Source of the DNA: Isoetes taiwanensis
Taxonomy: Eukaryota > Streptophyta > Lycopodiopsida > Isoetales > Isoetaceae
NCBI GenBank assembly: GCA_021234155.1
Contig: JAJEKV010000005.1
Coordinates: 126,001-190,000 of the forward strand
DNA: 64,000 nt
Direction: 5' to 3'
Both the position numbers and the translations under genes were made by a program. Positions 11,882-22,599 of the stretch are shown here, one piece after another. Below the pieces are notes generated by a model. That model did not search any database. It was given only the letters and a program-made list of their open reading frames with translations, and was not told the origin of the DNA. Position 1 is the stretch's first letter. Each line of letters opens with the position of its first letter.

Positions 11882-12240
11882 ACACCCGTGAATGGTTAGA
11901 GAAAATCCAACATGTAGCATAAAAAGAGAGCATCACCCAATAGGGTGGAGAACAGCATCACCCAACGGGTGGAAAACAATTACGTAGAAAGAAATATGCG
12001 TCACCCTCGAGGTGGAAATAAACAGCATCACCCGCAGGTTCTCATCTCTCAGCAGTATCCATGGCTTTTATTCTTTGATCTCATGTGGAGGAGGGGCTTC
12101 TTCTTGCATGAGCTACTCTTTCTTGGCCATTCATATCCTTTCTAACCTCTTCTATCTTTGCCCTTCTGTCCGGCATAGGACAATCTTCAACCTTTCTCCT
12201 CGGATCTACTATTTGAAGTTCTCTGGTATCAGGATGTTGT
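11882..12240. other. family H-like debris with repeated CATCACCC
   Basis: Short direct repeats (GAACAGCATCACCCAAC, about 40-45 bases apart) at 11925-12035, followed by sequence resembling the upstream flank of family H (GAAGTTCTCTGGTATCAGG near 12217). No gene. Confidence 0.4.
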
Positions 12241-12870
12241 TGGTTTCATGCGAGTCACAGTGCAAGAATGTCATCGATTTGCGTAGCGAATCGACATTCT
12301 TGCATCAGACGAGCATGCATGCATTGCATGCGTCGCATGCATGCATTTTTAGGCCGTTCATCAGGTTGGGGATCGCTACTTATTGCAGAGTTCGTCATTG
12401 ACGTTTCATCGGCGCTTTCTCATCTCTCAGCAATATCCATGGCTCCCACCCTTCCCCCCCTTAAAATTGTTATTTATATGTTCATATTTGTTATAATTGT
12501 CGCTATGGGCACGCCGTGACCAGCTAAACTTTTTGAGGTGTAAATCTTGTTTTTTGTCGCGTGGCTCGCTTTTTGAGGTTTTTTCTCTATTGGTTTTTCT
12601 GTTGGTGATGTGCAGGTCCAAGGGTGATGCGCGACTTCAAAGTATTCTCGCGGGAGTGGGTTTTTTGTGGGAATGTTTAGCAGCCCTCGCTGTTTTCTCC
12701 CAAGCCCCTTGCCGAGATTTTATCGCTAGGGTTTTCCCTCGAAAACCCAAAAGGGCGGTTTTTAATCCCGGGCGATAAGCTCTCTACAGTACACTCAGTT
12801 GGTTTTATTTGGGTCCAGTGTTATAAATGGATATTCCCTATGTTTTTCATTTTTGGGTAGCCTGCGATGT
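12241..12870 (+). mobile_element. family H retroelement copy, plus strand
   Basis: Same architecture as the copies at 11.35 and 13.03 kb but in the opposite orientation. Palindrome TGCAAGAAT (12261-12269) pairs with ATTCTTGCA (12296-12304), with inner stem CGATT/AATCG. It is followed by the GCATGC-rich segment shared with the 13.6 kb copy, then ACGCCGTGACCAGC and GTTGGTGATGTGC, also shared. The 3' block has outer stem TTATCGC/GCGATAA (12720-12726 with 12772-12778) around hairpin GGGTTTTC/GAAAACCC (12729-12748). The homologous tail runs to about 12870 (TTTGGGTCCA...GGATATTCCC). No conserved protein is encoded. Short frames here are low in complexity. Confidence 0.7.
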
Positions 12871-13029
12871 GCGCCTACTCCACCTCTATACCTTTGTAGA
12901 AAAACTGCTGAGATGAATGAAAAGCCTATTCGATAGAAGCCTATCCGATAGATAGGCTTCTCATTCATCTCAGCATTTTTACAATAGGGAGCGGTGGGTA
13001 GCCGCACACATGGTAACTACCCAATAAAA

Positions 13030-13616
13030 AATAAAGGGAAAATCCAATTATATCATTTGGACCCCAAAAAACAATGCTAATAGATGTGTGGTTGGTACCG
13101 CCGAAAGCTTATCACCGGATTAAAAAACCTCGATCTTCGGTTTTCGAGGAAAACCCTAGTGATAAGCCTTCGCAATGGGCTGGACAAACGTGAAGGCATA
13201 GAAATCGCCCCCAAAACCCACGCATGGAGAAGTCGAAACAGATGCCGCCGCCAACCCGCACGCACATCACCAACACAACAAAAACGAGACAACACAAACC
13301 TTCCAGAGTGGAGGGCTGATCACGCCGTGCCACGCGACAAAAACAAAACCTCTTCAATAGAGGGGCTGGTCACGCGTTGCGCCAGCGACAAATACAATAA
13401 ACAAAGAAGGGGGGAGAGTGGGTTCAAAGAGAATAAGGTACCGGCGAGAGAAGAGGAAGCGCCGATGAGACGCTGATGCGTAACCGCCGCCTAAAAAATA
13501 GCGTAAACCCCAACTAAAGGGCATGCGCCGCATGCATGCATGCAAGACATGCATGCTCGCCCCATTCTAGAATGTCGATCCGGATGTCTCCGGATCGATG
13601 GGATTCTAGAATGGGG
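13030..13616 (-). mobile_element. family H retroelement copy with near-perfect palindrome
   Basis: The palindrome is the best in the window: 14-bp arms (13560-13573 with 13603-13616, CCCCATTCTAGAAT) and a 9-bp inner stem CGATCCGGA/TCCGGATCG with loop TGTC. They are separated by an asymmetric internal loop GT/ATGGG. The 3' block has outer stem GCTTATCAC/GTGATAAGC (13107-13115 with 13159-13167) and hairpin GGTTTTC/GAAAACC. Between them it aligns with the plus-strand copy at 12.24 kb (GTTGGTGATGTGCG, TGACCAGCCC). Non-coding. The open frames on either strand are shadows. Confidence 0.7.
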
Positions 13617-13799
13617 CTCGCGATGAAACCAACAAACCGCCCAATACCAGAGAACTTCCTTATCAAACTAGAATCGAGGGACCTAAGATCACAGGATGAA
13701 GGCTAAAAGAAGGGCCAAGGTCGAGAAAGAACATGCCACAGCATGAAAAAAATGCCAAATGGGCCAAATCAAGCAGGAAGAAGCCCCTCCCCTGCCTGG

Positions 13800-13989
13800 A
13801 AACAATTCAAAGAGAATAAGGTACTGCTGAGAGAAGAGGAAGCGCCGATGAGACGTTGATGCGAACCCGCGCCTAAAATAGCGTAAAACCCCAACTGTAA
13901 AGGGCATGCGCCGCGATGCATACATGCAAGACATGCATGCTCGCCCCATTCTAGAATGTCGATCCGATGTCTCGGATCGATGGGATTTT
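13800..13989 (-). mobile_element. family H copy, truncated
   Basis: Repeats the 5' 190 bases of the 13.03-13.62 kb copy, including GAATAAGGTACYG, GAAGCGCCGATGAGACG and the palindrome's right arm with inner stem CGATCCGA/TCGGATCG. It lacks the body and the 3' block. It abuts an older related copy at 13990. Confidence 0.65.
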
Positions 13990-14480
13990 ATATCTCTAAA
14001 ACAACCCGAGATATAGACAATTTCTGAGGGCCGCATCTCAATAAAAGAATGGATATGGATGTTATATATTGTCAGAGTCAAAGTTTTATCATCTGGATAA
14101 AAAAACTTTGTCCTTTGGGGTTTTTGCCAATGTAATAGCATCAATGTTTCAAAAAATGACATGATATCAATGACATTCCTCCACCAATTTGATTTCACGA
14201 TTCAAAAAATGACATGATCTATCATTAGAATTCCGACCATCATTTGCGAAGAAACAAAAATGTTAGAGTCCAAAAACTATTTCAAAAACGGCATCCCCCT
14301 AGCCAGAAAACCACATCTGCAAACTAGAGTGTGAGAAAACAACCATCAATGAGCAAGCATTGGGACAGGGAAGAACACCCGTCCAGCTAGAAAAGAATAT
14401 ATACAAACTAGAACGAGGAAGAACATCCGCTCATAAACTCTTACATCTAAGGGGAAAAAAAGATGATTAAAGAATCCATT
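13990..14480 (-). mobile_element. longer family H relative
   Basis: Aligns over several hundred bases, in reverse, with 52.84-53.43 kb. Shared features in sense orientation are CCCCTTAGATGTAA, GCGGATGTTCTTCC, TCTAGTTTGCAGA, TCTGGCTAG and the decayed 3' block ending TTTTTTTATCC then GATGATAAAAC. It is a diverged subfamily of the same retroelement group. No coding frame is conserved. Confidence 0.55.
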
Positions 14481-14494
14481 ATTAAAGAGGGCAT

Positions 14495-14815
14495 ATTGAC
14501 AGGGGGGGTTGACTCCGGGCATCGAGAGCTATCAGATGGGCATATTTACTCAATATTCCTTGATCTAGACCGTAGATAGCGATTCTCGTTTGTGGGGTAT
14601 TCTTGTACAAATTTTGATATATTGTATAACGAGGTTTGCAAAATACTATAACATTTAAGGCAATGTACTAAATGGTATTGATGTTATATGTATTATATGA
14701 TTTTAGAGGTTCTCGCTGCCCTACGTCACCCCGTGTAAATATGCACCCAAGCTAAAGGGGGTTTCAGGGGGAATTTAATTTTAAAGGTGGTGTACAAATT
14801 AGCTAAAGGGGTATA
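14495..14815 (-). mobile_element. fold-back repeat family M, reverse copy
   Basis: Shares with 35.52-35.90 and 49.97-50.46 kb the words GTGTAAATATGCACCCAA, GGGGGTTTCAGGGGG, TCGTTTGTGGGGTAT and CCGGGCATCGAGAGCT. This copy is in the opposite orientation to the one at 35.5 kb. Coding capacity is absent. Confidence 0.65.
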
Positions 14816-16085
14816 TATAGATATACAAAAATGACCATGAAAATACTAGAATAAGCAAAGAAACACTATAACATAAAAAAACAATCAAATACAGGAAAGA
14901 AACAATAAGAAAAATATCCCGAGCAATGAGAAATAGTCTTGCAAGTTTGACATTGAAGTTTTACATGGCCCGTATATAAGGGTTAAATCATAATAGGTCC
15001 ACACGTGGTTTTCAAATTCGGAAATATAACAGTTGAATATCAATGTCAAAATATAATATTTAAGAGAACTATTGGCATTAAAAACCACCATAGTTTACAA
15101 GCTTGATACAAGAGACATACCAATTAAGCTTCCCATTGCAAAAAGCTCCTTTGTATACCAAGCCCTTGCAAACTGCAAGGATGGGAAAGAGTACCGTGTG
15201 TCATGCAGAAGCTAGCAATTGATTTCCATCAAATAAATTTTAAAATTTTAACAAAGCAAACAAACAGTTTTAAACCAACAAGCTTTATTCAGCACTGCAC
15301 ATGCCAAACCCGATCACTTTAGCACTGCACATGCCAAACCTGATCACTCTAAGACATTTGAATGCGACAAGCATCTTAGATGGACTTACAGAATTTGTAG
15401 AGATTATAATAAAGGGGTGAGAATTAAAGGCTGCTTCAGATATCATGTTGTGGACACATATATTTTATAATCCTTCATTCTTGGTTAGAAACTACAAAGC
15501 ACTGAGATGTACACAAAGCATCTAATAAAATAAATATTGTAATAACACAGTTCGCTACAAACCTATGGAAGTAGGGCATGAGCAAGAAAATTGATATTGA
15601 CAATTACGAGGCAATGCTGAAGAGGCCATAGAAGCAGGAAACTGAGAGCAAGATTGCATGTCAGCGGTAGTAACCATGGATGCCGAAATGACGGGACTGA
15701 ATTACAACGAAAACTGCCTGATGCCATACTCCTCGGAAAGCTTACTGCAAATGCTTACCAACGCATCAAAAATCGCTTGAAACGGACACTCGAGGAGGGA
15801 GATATCTGAGATTGAAGCAGCGCCAAAACCCTAGCCCCAGTAAGTTGCGCCATTACCAAATCAACCAAGCTTTTATCTAATATTCACATATAACTACACA
15901 ATCTCCCTCTTTTTTTAGCCTTTATCTAATATTCAAAACTACACAATCCTTCTTTTCTTTTCTTTTTTTAATCAACGGCCACGAAAAGGTGCGAGAAATA
16001 CTATTTGGTACAGTCAAACAAATACATTAACCAAATCATAGCAAAACCATATTGAAAAGCGTACAAAAAACACAAAGGAAATGGA
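14816..16085. other. no gene; 30-bp tandem duplication
   Basis: AT-rich with only short frames. AGCACTGCACATGCCAAACC occurs twice with period 30 at 15291-15350, and TTTATCTAATATTCA repeats near 15872 and 15920. Confidence 0.5.
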
Positions 16086-16089
16086 CCCT

Positions 16090-16600
16090 TGTTATTGTGC
16101 TATATATTAGAACCCACCATGAAGGATGGATGAGTTTTTTACATGCAAGGAGACAAAATTGGCCATGGGACCCAAACAGCAAATGGGGTAGGAAGCCCAA
16201 AAATACAATGCTAATGGTAATTTTCTGCTATTTAAATTATCTAGACATAGCCAATCCAGGGATTGGAACTGAGAACCCACCATGAAGGGAGGGAGGGGCA
16301 TAGGAAAAACTAGAAACAAAGAATTATCAATGAGCAAGGATTGGGAGGTGGGAGAATATCCAGTAGTTAGGAAAGAACATCTGCCCATAAAATCTTACGT
16401 AGGGGCAAAAAAGGATGAATAAAGAACCCATCATTAAGGGGCACAATAGAACTCACCATGAAGGGAGGGAGGAACATAGGGAAAACTAGAAACAAAGAAA
16501 TAGAGAGAATATCCAGTAGGAGAAAGGCCAATAAAAATAAAGAAGCCAAATAACTGAATATATAGGCAAGAGTAAACAAGGGAAACACATAAATAGCTAT
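16090..16600 (-). mobile_element. longer family H relative with internal duplication
   Basis: The plus-strand phrase CCACCATGAAGGGAGGGAGG occurs at 16277 and, with one change, at 16451, giving a tandem duplication of about 170 bases. The segment 16320-16440 aligns with 14.34-14.47 kb (TCAATGAGCAAG, GAACATCTGCCCATAAAATC). Frames on the minus strand are low-complexity. Confidence 0.5.
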
Positions 16601-17249
16601 CTTTCCCAAGAAAGGTAGTTCTATATTGCCATAGAACCACATCAATTTATCTAAGAAAGAAAGAGGTATTAACAAAAAATTGTAACTGGAACGGAATGTA
16701 GCTGGAAGAAAATTGCACTAAACAAACTAGAGGGTTATCCATGAAACAATACCATTGGAGTAGTTTCTCTAAACTACATTCAGAGAGAATCCGTTGAAGC
16801 AAGGTCAAATCAAGTCGTCGTATCTTTTTCTAGTATCTTCACAATGACATAGAACATGTATTTACAAGAAGTGTAATTTCCATTCTATTCTAAACAAGGT
16901 GACGGATCAAACGCACTAATGACCTGCAATTGCACTAATAAAAAGCATCTTTTGTAGATTCCCTAAGATTCCCTTAAATTCGACCACTTTTGGGGGGTCA
17001 CTTAAAAAAATAGACTACAAATTTAGTTAACAGGTCTCTTTTTGGCGTCTAATTATTAAAAAATGCTGTTCTTTTTACTTTCCGTGCACCATTTTTGGGT
17101 GTCCTAAAACAAAAAAACTTTGGGGAAGTTAGCACCCGACAAGAAATCAACAAAAAAAATAGTTGGAATCTTAGCTAGTACAACTTTTTAAAAGCTAGCA
17201 AAAAGGAAAAAATCTGTGTTCAGATTAGTAGTCCTAGAAAAACACGGGA
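16601..17249. other. no gene seen
   Basis: AT-rich sequence between family H debris and the left side of the DUF7869 element. Some A-runs, no protein-like frame. Confidence 0.3.
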
Positions 17250-17687
17250 GACAAGGTGTTATGCGCCAAGATAGACAGTCCCATTTAGAAATTTTTGGTA
17301 TACCAAAAATAATACAAATCACTTCCGAAAAGTCAGTATGAGCTTGAATCTCTTTCACTTAAGATCTAAAAAAGCTTGCAAAGAAGGCACAATACGTGTT
17401 CATTCACCAAGAATGGAACAAACTTTAAGATAAAATGTCTATGCGCCAGATAGATAGTCCAAGACAAAAAAAAAAATTATTTCAGCAAATGAAAATAAAA
17501 AAAGTACTCCAAAAGATCTTTTTGTTTAATATTCAACATCATTACAAAGTTTACACAAGCTTTGCACGCAAAGCAAGAGTGTATCACAACAAATACCAAA
17601 AGTCTTGCTTGCTTTTCAAACAACTTACGTACAAAAATATTAAAGCCTCTGCGTGCATAGCAGGAATGTAACTACAAATTTACACCT

Positions 17688-18185
17688 TTACAATAGCAGC
17701 TTCTTGCCAGGGTTAGCGCGCTGCCAATCGGCGAGAGTGGCTTCATCAGGAACGTCGTCATACTCATCGATTCCTTCTTCATCTCCACTACTAGGACCCT
17801 CTGTTGGTTCGCCTGAAGAACTGGACGAAGTAGGCTCCTTAGTTTCTTCAGTGTCGTCCGAGCTGTCCTCGATTTGTTCCTCCAACAATGTAACTGTTGT
17901 GCTGCGAAGTTTATTATCAACCCTCAAAGTAAAGTCGTAGGCAAGGACAGTTGTTTCATTCAAGTCGACATCATCCACGTGATTCTTGTTCATTGTTTTC
18001 CTTCCCTTCTTGACAGGAACGACTTGAGGATCATATCTACCAGTATATGGATCTGTAGCCTTAGTGGCATACCAGTGAACCTTTACAACTGAAGGAAGGT
18101 TATCTTTGTAGGTAATATATGTGACCCTTGCAATCCAGAAAGGATGCTCCTCATCGTCATCTGTTGAAGGGACTGCTATTAACAT
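17688..18185 (-). CDS. C-terminal part of the DUF7869-type protein
   Basis: Open frame of 165 residues starting MLIAVPSTDDDEEHPFWIA. FWIARVTYI followed by VVKVHWYATK resembles the small barrel (BAH/Tudor-like) often found after DUF7869 cores, in the pattern WIAKV...V.WY. The second half is Ser/Thr/Glu/Asp-rich and ends DWQRANPGKKLLL. It probably continues the same polypeptide as the core at 18.69-19.40 kb. The internal ATG is therefore not necessarily a true start. Confidence 0.55.
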   Translation of the reverse strand: MLIAVPSTDDDEEHPFWIARVTYITYKDNLPSVVKVHWYATKATDPYTGRYDPQVVPVKKGRKTMNKNHVDDVDLNETTVLAYDFTLRVDNKLRSTTVTLLEEQIEDSSDDTEETKEPTSSSSSGEPTEGPSSGDEEGIDEYDDVPDEATLADWQRANPGKKLLL

Positions 18186-18689
18186 GTCCTTTTGTAAGTC
18201 TGCAAGCTTTTCCCGGAGTTTGACCGACTTTCTTTTTATTGCTTTTCGCCCCTAAATACATTTGTGGCCGGGTTCTTTGTTGTTCACTAAAAGGGGAGTG
18301 CAGTCCCGACCGCACTTTCCCTGTGGAATTTGAATAGGTTGTGGACGACCCGACTACAAGGACATCTAAAGGGAACCTCTAAGGCGATTGCTCTTCAAGA
18401 TCTTTGTTAAATCTGTCATGACCTCAAACCGGTCTTCCCACCGGCGTTTGTCTACGTCATCAAGTACTTAAATCCCAAACCGTATGTTTTTCTCCATGTT
18501 GGCCGGTGAGACAAAGGGATCCTTGGTTGGATTCTTTTGGTGTAGTCAATGAAACTTTTTAGGGCTCTTTGCAAAGCTCTTTTCATTTCTATAACGTCTG
18601 GGATAAACTTAAGGTACTCCAACCCGGTTCGGGCAAACGGGACTTGGAGGTTACAAAGTATTTACCTTGAAGACAAGCTTTTCCGCTAT

Positions 18690-19385
18690 CTTGAATTTTG
18701 AATTTGACATGATCTTTGAAATGTCAAATTATTTAGCGGTGGATGGCGGGGACTGAAGTAGACTGTTTTTGAAAAACAAATTCCGCTGAATCGATAGTCT
18801 CGGCTAAGACCTCGATCTTAGGTTCTGGATTGTAAGATTGTTCAATCACTTCCAACAAGGAGTCAAGGTAAAGCTTTTTTCTCTCGGAGTCTCAAAGCGG
18901 CCCGAACATCGGGTCGATCCGGTCATGTGTGTGACCCACTAGAAGAAAGACCTTCCTAAATATGCCAAGCTCTACCAAAGATAGCACACGTTAAGCAAAG
19001 AATACCTGGTTTTGTTTCTCTCGGTGGTATTGTCCGGTTGTACATAAAGCACAGGAGGTAGCTTTTCTTTGCCGGCAATATCTTGTTAAGAATTGTCCGC
19101 GAAAGGTTAGGATCACCATGAATGTTTGGGTAAGTCAAGTAAACTCTGCGATCCACCACACCATTAAAAATCGTAGCCAACTAAATGCAACCTCAAAAAT
19201 CCGCTTAGGTAACTCTTTAGGAACATTCACAAAGTGAGGCAGGTTTGTCTTTTACGGTCCATGCCATCAATCACATGAGCACATATCTTTGTAATGGCTT
19301 CTCCGGTGATTTTTTCGATGCTTCATAGAAGTTTCCTTCTCTCTAAAGCCCGAGCCTCTACATTGCTCTTGGAGCTTCGCGAAAT
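18690..19385 (-). pseudogene. DUF7869 core domain, frameshifted
   Basis: Three signature blocks of the DUF7869 domain lie in order on the minus strand in different frames. They are HVIDGMD (plus coordinates 19257-19277), LPPVLYVQPDNTTERNK (around 19014-19060) and VTHT followed by DRPD or RID (18913-18942). The last matches the usual VGHTH-x-x-ID. The acidic residues and the DNT motif are the conserved core, perhaps a nuclease active site. Indels and stops separate the blocks, so this copy cannot be translated as it stands. After the third block a readable stretch LYLDSLLEVIEQSYNPEP continues. Confidence 0.75.
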
Positions 19386-19659
19386 TTGATCACGCAACAA
19401 AATGAGAAGCTTTGTCGGGTTTTACTTAAACAGACCGCCAAAAGCGTGTCCTATGCTTATGCGTGCATAGACACGACACTTTGCTCGAGTGGACATGAAG
19501 ACCAACTGGTGCAAACCTTGTTTCTTTGCCCATGCACGCATAGACAAAAAACACTCTTCCCTATGCACGCATAGGCAAGATTGATTTTTGACTAAGCACG
19601 CATGATCAGTGAAAACATTGATTGTGCACGTGTAGGTAAACATGAACGTAGGTACTTAC
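19386..19659 (-). repeat. intron with four CTATGC...GCATAG palindromes
   Basis: Begins, in sense orientation, at a GTAAGT donor (plus 19654-19659) that ends the N-terminal exon. It contains palindromic units such as CTATGCACGCATAGG near 19561 and ATGCACGCATAGAC near 19532, plus TATGCGTGCATAGACAC near 19458. The frame running through it is intron read-through. Confidence 0.6.
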
Positions 19660-20662
19660 TTCTCTCTGCAGGAACCTTAGTCAGAGATCTCTTCTCCTTC
19701 AAAAGAGAACAGGTTGCGCAGACGGAAAACCTGTGTCTCTTCGGAATCCTAACGAGGTTAAATTCCTGCTTCCACAACCGAAGGAAGTAGGAGTAAGAAA
19801 TGAACTTCTGTCCCAAAGCCTGGAAGAGATCTTTGTACAAGGAACAGACCTCTTTCTTGCAAAAGCTATCCATTAGATGATAAACTGGACTGTTTGGCAA
19901 CCTTTCGCAATTACTGTCAAAGAAATCCACAAGCCAAGCCTTCGCTTCTAAACAGTACATGCCAACTGTTTTTTTTGGGTGACAGTAGTCATCAATACGT
20001 GGATTCAAATCCAAGCGTTTCTGCACTCTAGCCATTCGCCGGCTACCTAAGGCATGTATGCTTTTGAAAGCTAGTTGACAAACAGTTTTCCTCATCATGT
20101 AGTAAGAAAAGTTGTCTCCGTCTTCTGGCCTGACGTTAATAGCCAGGTAAGCTTCCTGGTCACCCCTGGTCATTGACAGAAAGCTATGCCTTGCGTTCCT
20201 TATGGCAGAAAATGTGAAGGACTGCAAACATTTTTTCTGACAGCAGGTTAGCCTCCTTAAAGGCCTCAGGTATTTCAAGCCCATGAGCTTGTTCCGTAAC
20301 ACTGTACGAAAAACTTTTTTTAAAGGATCCCTTTTAAATCTCTTCGCGCTGCTGTAGGGATTCTTAAAAGCTAGATCTTGCAAAGGAGGGCTCTCTTGTG
20401 GTACTCTGCTTGTTATGACAGCTGGTGGTGTCTGAACCTCGACGTCACTTAATTCCGGTTGAGCTGCAGTGGAGAATGACTGTGGAAATAGTGTCCTTGA
20501 TTTTCTTCTCAACGTGGAGATATCTTCCTCTTCAACCCTCTCTGCCAGAGAAGGTCCCTTACTTCGTTGTGGAATCTGCCTAGCGTAACGCGAAATATCC
20601 TCCAGTGTTTGTTCGAGCTCCTTAAAAGGAGAAGGTGTATCAAAAAGAGAAGGACCTCCCAT
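19660..20662 (-). CDS. DUF7869-type protein, N-terminal exon
   Basis: About 334 codons from ATG at 20662 to a GTAAGT donor, free of stops. The first 110 residues are polar and disordered (MGGPSLFDTPSPFKELEQ). A Cys-rich helical region follows (LTCCQKKCLQSF), then the family's N-terminal domain. Recognisable blocks are KTVCQLAFKSIHALG, YHLMDSFCKKEVCSLYKDL, then FISYSYFLRLWKQEF and IPKRHRFSVCATCSLLK, where the CxxC is typical. These precede the core domain in full-length family members, as seen downstream. It probably acts in the nucleus on DNA, an inference from the mobile-element association. Confidence 0.75.
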
Positions 20663-20989
20663 TTTCGATTACTGCGATGAAGGAGATGGAGAATATTTGC
20701 CTTGGTGGAAAGTTACTGGTTAAGGAGTTCTAAATTTACACGGCGGCGTATTATGTGAGTGGGTGAAGGAGTGACAAATGTGGAAGAGGGGCGGATCAAA
20801 TGTAATGGGGGGCGGAGACTCCTCCATTTCTGCCGAGGATTCTTGCCACGGTTTGTAATGTACCGTGGAGGTGAGGGGAGAGCAGAACTTACCACCGGGT
20901 AATGAAACAAAATGTCGTGGACTTCCAAAGCGAACATGGATCATCGTCGACATGTTTGCTGCAAGACAAAAGCAACTTGTGTAAGACTT

Positions 20990-21330
20990 ACTTGTACAGA
21001 ATAAAAACTTCGGCACGGTTGCTAACAAGCAAGTCCTATGCGCGCATAGGCAAATCAACAGAAAAAGGCGGCAACTGACAATCCACTGAGCAATCCCATA
21101 CATTCCACTTAACAAATCCTAAGCACGCATGGGATTAGCAAACAAATACTATGCACGCATAGGTTCAGTAAATAAACATAAGTCTACTCAGTTGCCTATG
21201 CGCGCATAGATGGCCTAAACAAATCCTAAGCACGCATGGGATTAGGAAACAAATACTATGCACGCATAGGTTCAGTAAATAAACATAAGTCTACTCAGTT
21301 GCCTATGCGCGCATAGACGGCACTAGTACT
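20990..21330. repeat. 107-bp tandem duplication full of CTATGCGCGCATAG palindromes
   Basis: Two copies (21111-21217 and 21218-21324) begin AACAAATCCTAAGCACGC. Each holds three palindromic units: CTAAGCACGCATGGG, CTATGCACGCATAGG and CTATGCGCGCATAGA. Another unit lies at 21037-21050. The repeats are in the shared upstream region of the two divergent genes and could be protein-binding sites. Confidence 0.75.
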
Positions 21331-21405
21331 ATAAGCAACCCCATGGGAAAAAAATATACGGTCCATGTATCTTTCCATACGAAAACTGCAACTACGAATA
21401 CGGAG

Positions 21406-21414
21406 TATAAATAG
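21406..21414 (+). promoter_or_regulatory. TATA box of the accessory gene
   Basis: GAGTATAAATAGGCC lies 140 bases before the ATG at 21549, with a C-rich initiator-like region following. It is the best TATA match between the divergent genes. Confidence 0.55.
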
Positions 21415-21548
21415 GCCGACCGGGCAGTCATTTCTCACATAGATACCTTGCTTCTAGGCGCCAGCCGCTCCGCCTCGCTCCGCCTTCGAGTTCTCTTCTC
21501 CCAAGTTTGCAGAACATCTCCATACAACTCTGTATAGCACTCGCTGAA

Positions 21549-22538
21549 ATGGCAGGTTCAAGGTACGGTTTTCCTGCCTCTAGTGTAGTTATGGTGATTT
21601 TTAGAATTAGTTTGTTGCATTTTTTAGATGTTGTTAGCTTGTGTGGAAAATGAAAAATAGGTTAGTTGCACTACTTTTTAGATATTTGTTCGTATATTTT
21701 TGTATTTTAGGCAAATATGTAGGTAGTTGCTAGTGTTGTGTCTATGCGCGCATAGACCTGAGCTTCTACTCATGCGCGCGCATAGACACAACACTAGTTT
21801 TTGTCCATGCACGATGGAGTAGAAGTTATTGTGTCTATCTTGCGCGATAGACACAATTTTTTGTCCTTGCACGCAGAGACAAAAACTTAAGGTGTCTATG
21901 CTCGCATAGATACCCTAGGTTTTTGTCTATGCATGCATAGACAAAAACCATTTATGTCTATGCACGCATAGACACAATAGGTATTTTGTCTACTTGTCAT
22001 TAGACAACAACCTAGTGTGTCTATGCGCGCATAGGTTTATTATGTTTTTGTTTTCACTCTTTACTTAGTCTCAGTTTTTTTTTTGTAGCATTCTTTATTT
22101 TTTCGACTGTTGTGCTTTTTTATATTTACGTAGGAAGAAACCCAAAGGCGTAAAAGCCTTCTCGGGATGTGCCCGCTCCCGAAGCTCCCTACCTTTACCA
22201 TCGCAAACGTGGACCCAGAATGATGACGGTTCTCTCTTCTGTAGGAACTGTCAATGGTTAATCATTAGAGGTGGTGAATATCCCCAGACACGGCACTATG
22301 TGTATCTGTACATTGCCACGAAATCTTCCTTGCCAAAGTCGAAGTTGACCGGATCAGATTTTAAGAAGTGTGGCAGAATCACCGAAATTCAACTTTTAGG
22401 CATGGCTACAATAACGATCACCACCACGTAAAGGGAGAAGACACCACGCACTTAGTTGACCCGATGTTTTTTTAGACTAAGTATGTCCGCTGAATGAGAA
22501 CGTCAAGAATTCATACAGCTTGTTTCAAGCAAGAAAAG
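21549..22538 (+). CDS. accessory protein, exons 1 and 2
   Basis: Exon 1 (21549-21562) codes for MAGS plus part of an Arg codon and ends at GTACGG. Exon 2 starts after TTTACGTAG at 22134. The joined frame stays open to a TAA at 22429-22431, giving 103 residues. Exon sequence probably goes on in another phase to a GTAAGT donor at 22539, implying a frameshift near 22410. A small Cys/His cluster is visible: DGSLFCRNCQWLI then TRHYVYLYI, which could be a minimal zinc-binding unit. No family is recognised. It is transcribed away from the DUF7869 gene. Confidence 0.5.
21735..22045 (+). repeat. palindrome-packed intron 1 of the accessory gene
   Basis: At least seven units of the form GTCTATGCRCGCATAGAC lie within 300 bases, near 21740, 21775, 21838, 21897, 21928, 21959 and 22019. 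Flanking bases alternate between TTGTC...GACAA and GTGTC...GACAC, so each unit is symmetric over about 18-24 bases. Some units are damaged by loss of GC or CA pairs (for example TCTTGCGCGATAGACA). Confidence 0.8.
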
Positions 22539-22599
22539 GTAAGTACTTTTATTTGTCTATGCGGCAAGATAGGGTTTTTCTAACTTTTTTTGGGATCTT

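Noticed and set aside
13084-13476. 130-residue Arg-rich plus frame
   Set aside because: It is antisense to a family H copy and not conserved in the other copies.
21549-22431. Accessory exon 1-2 product as a complete 103-residue protein
   Set aside because: The stop comes from a likely frameshift. A good splice donor at 22539 and further exons show it was longer.
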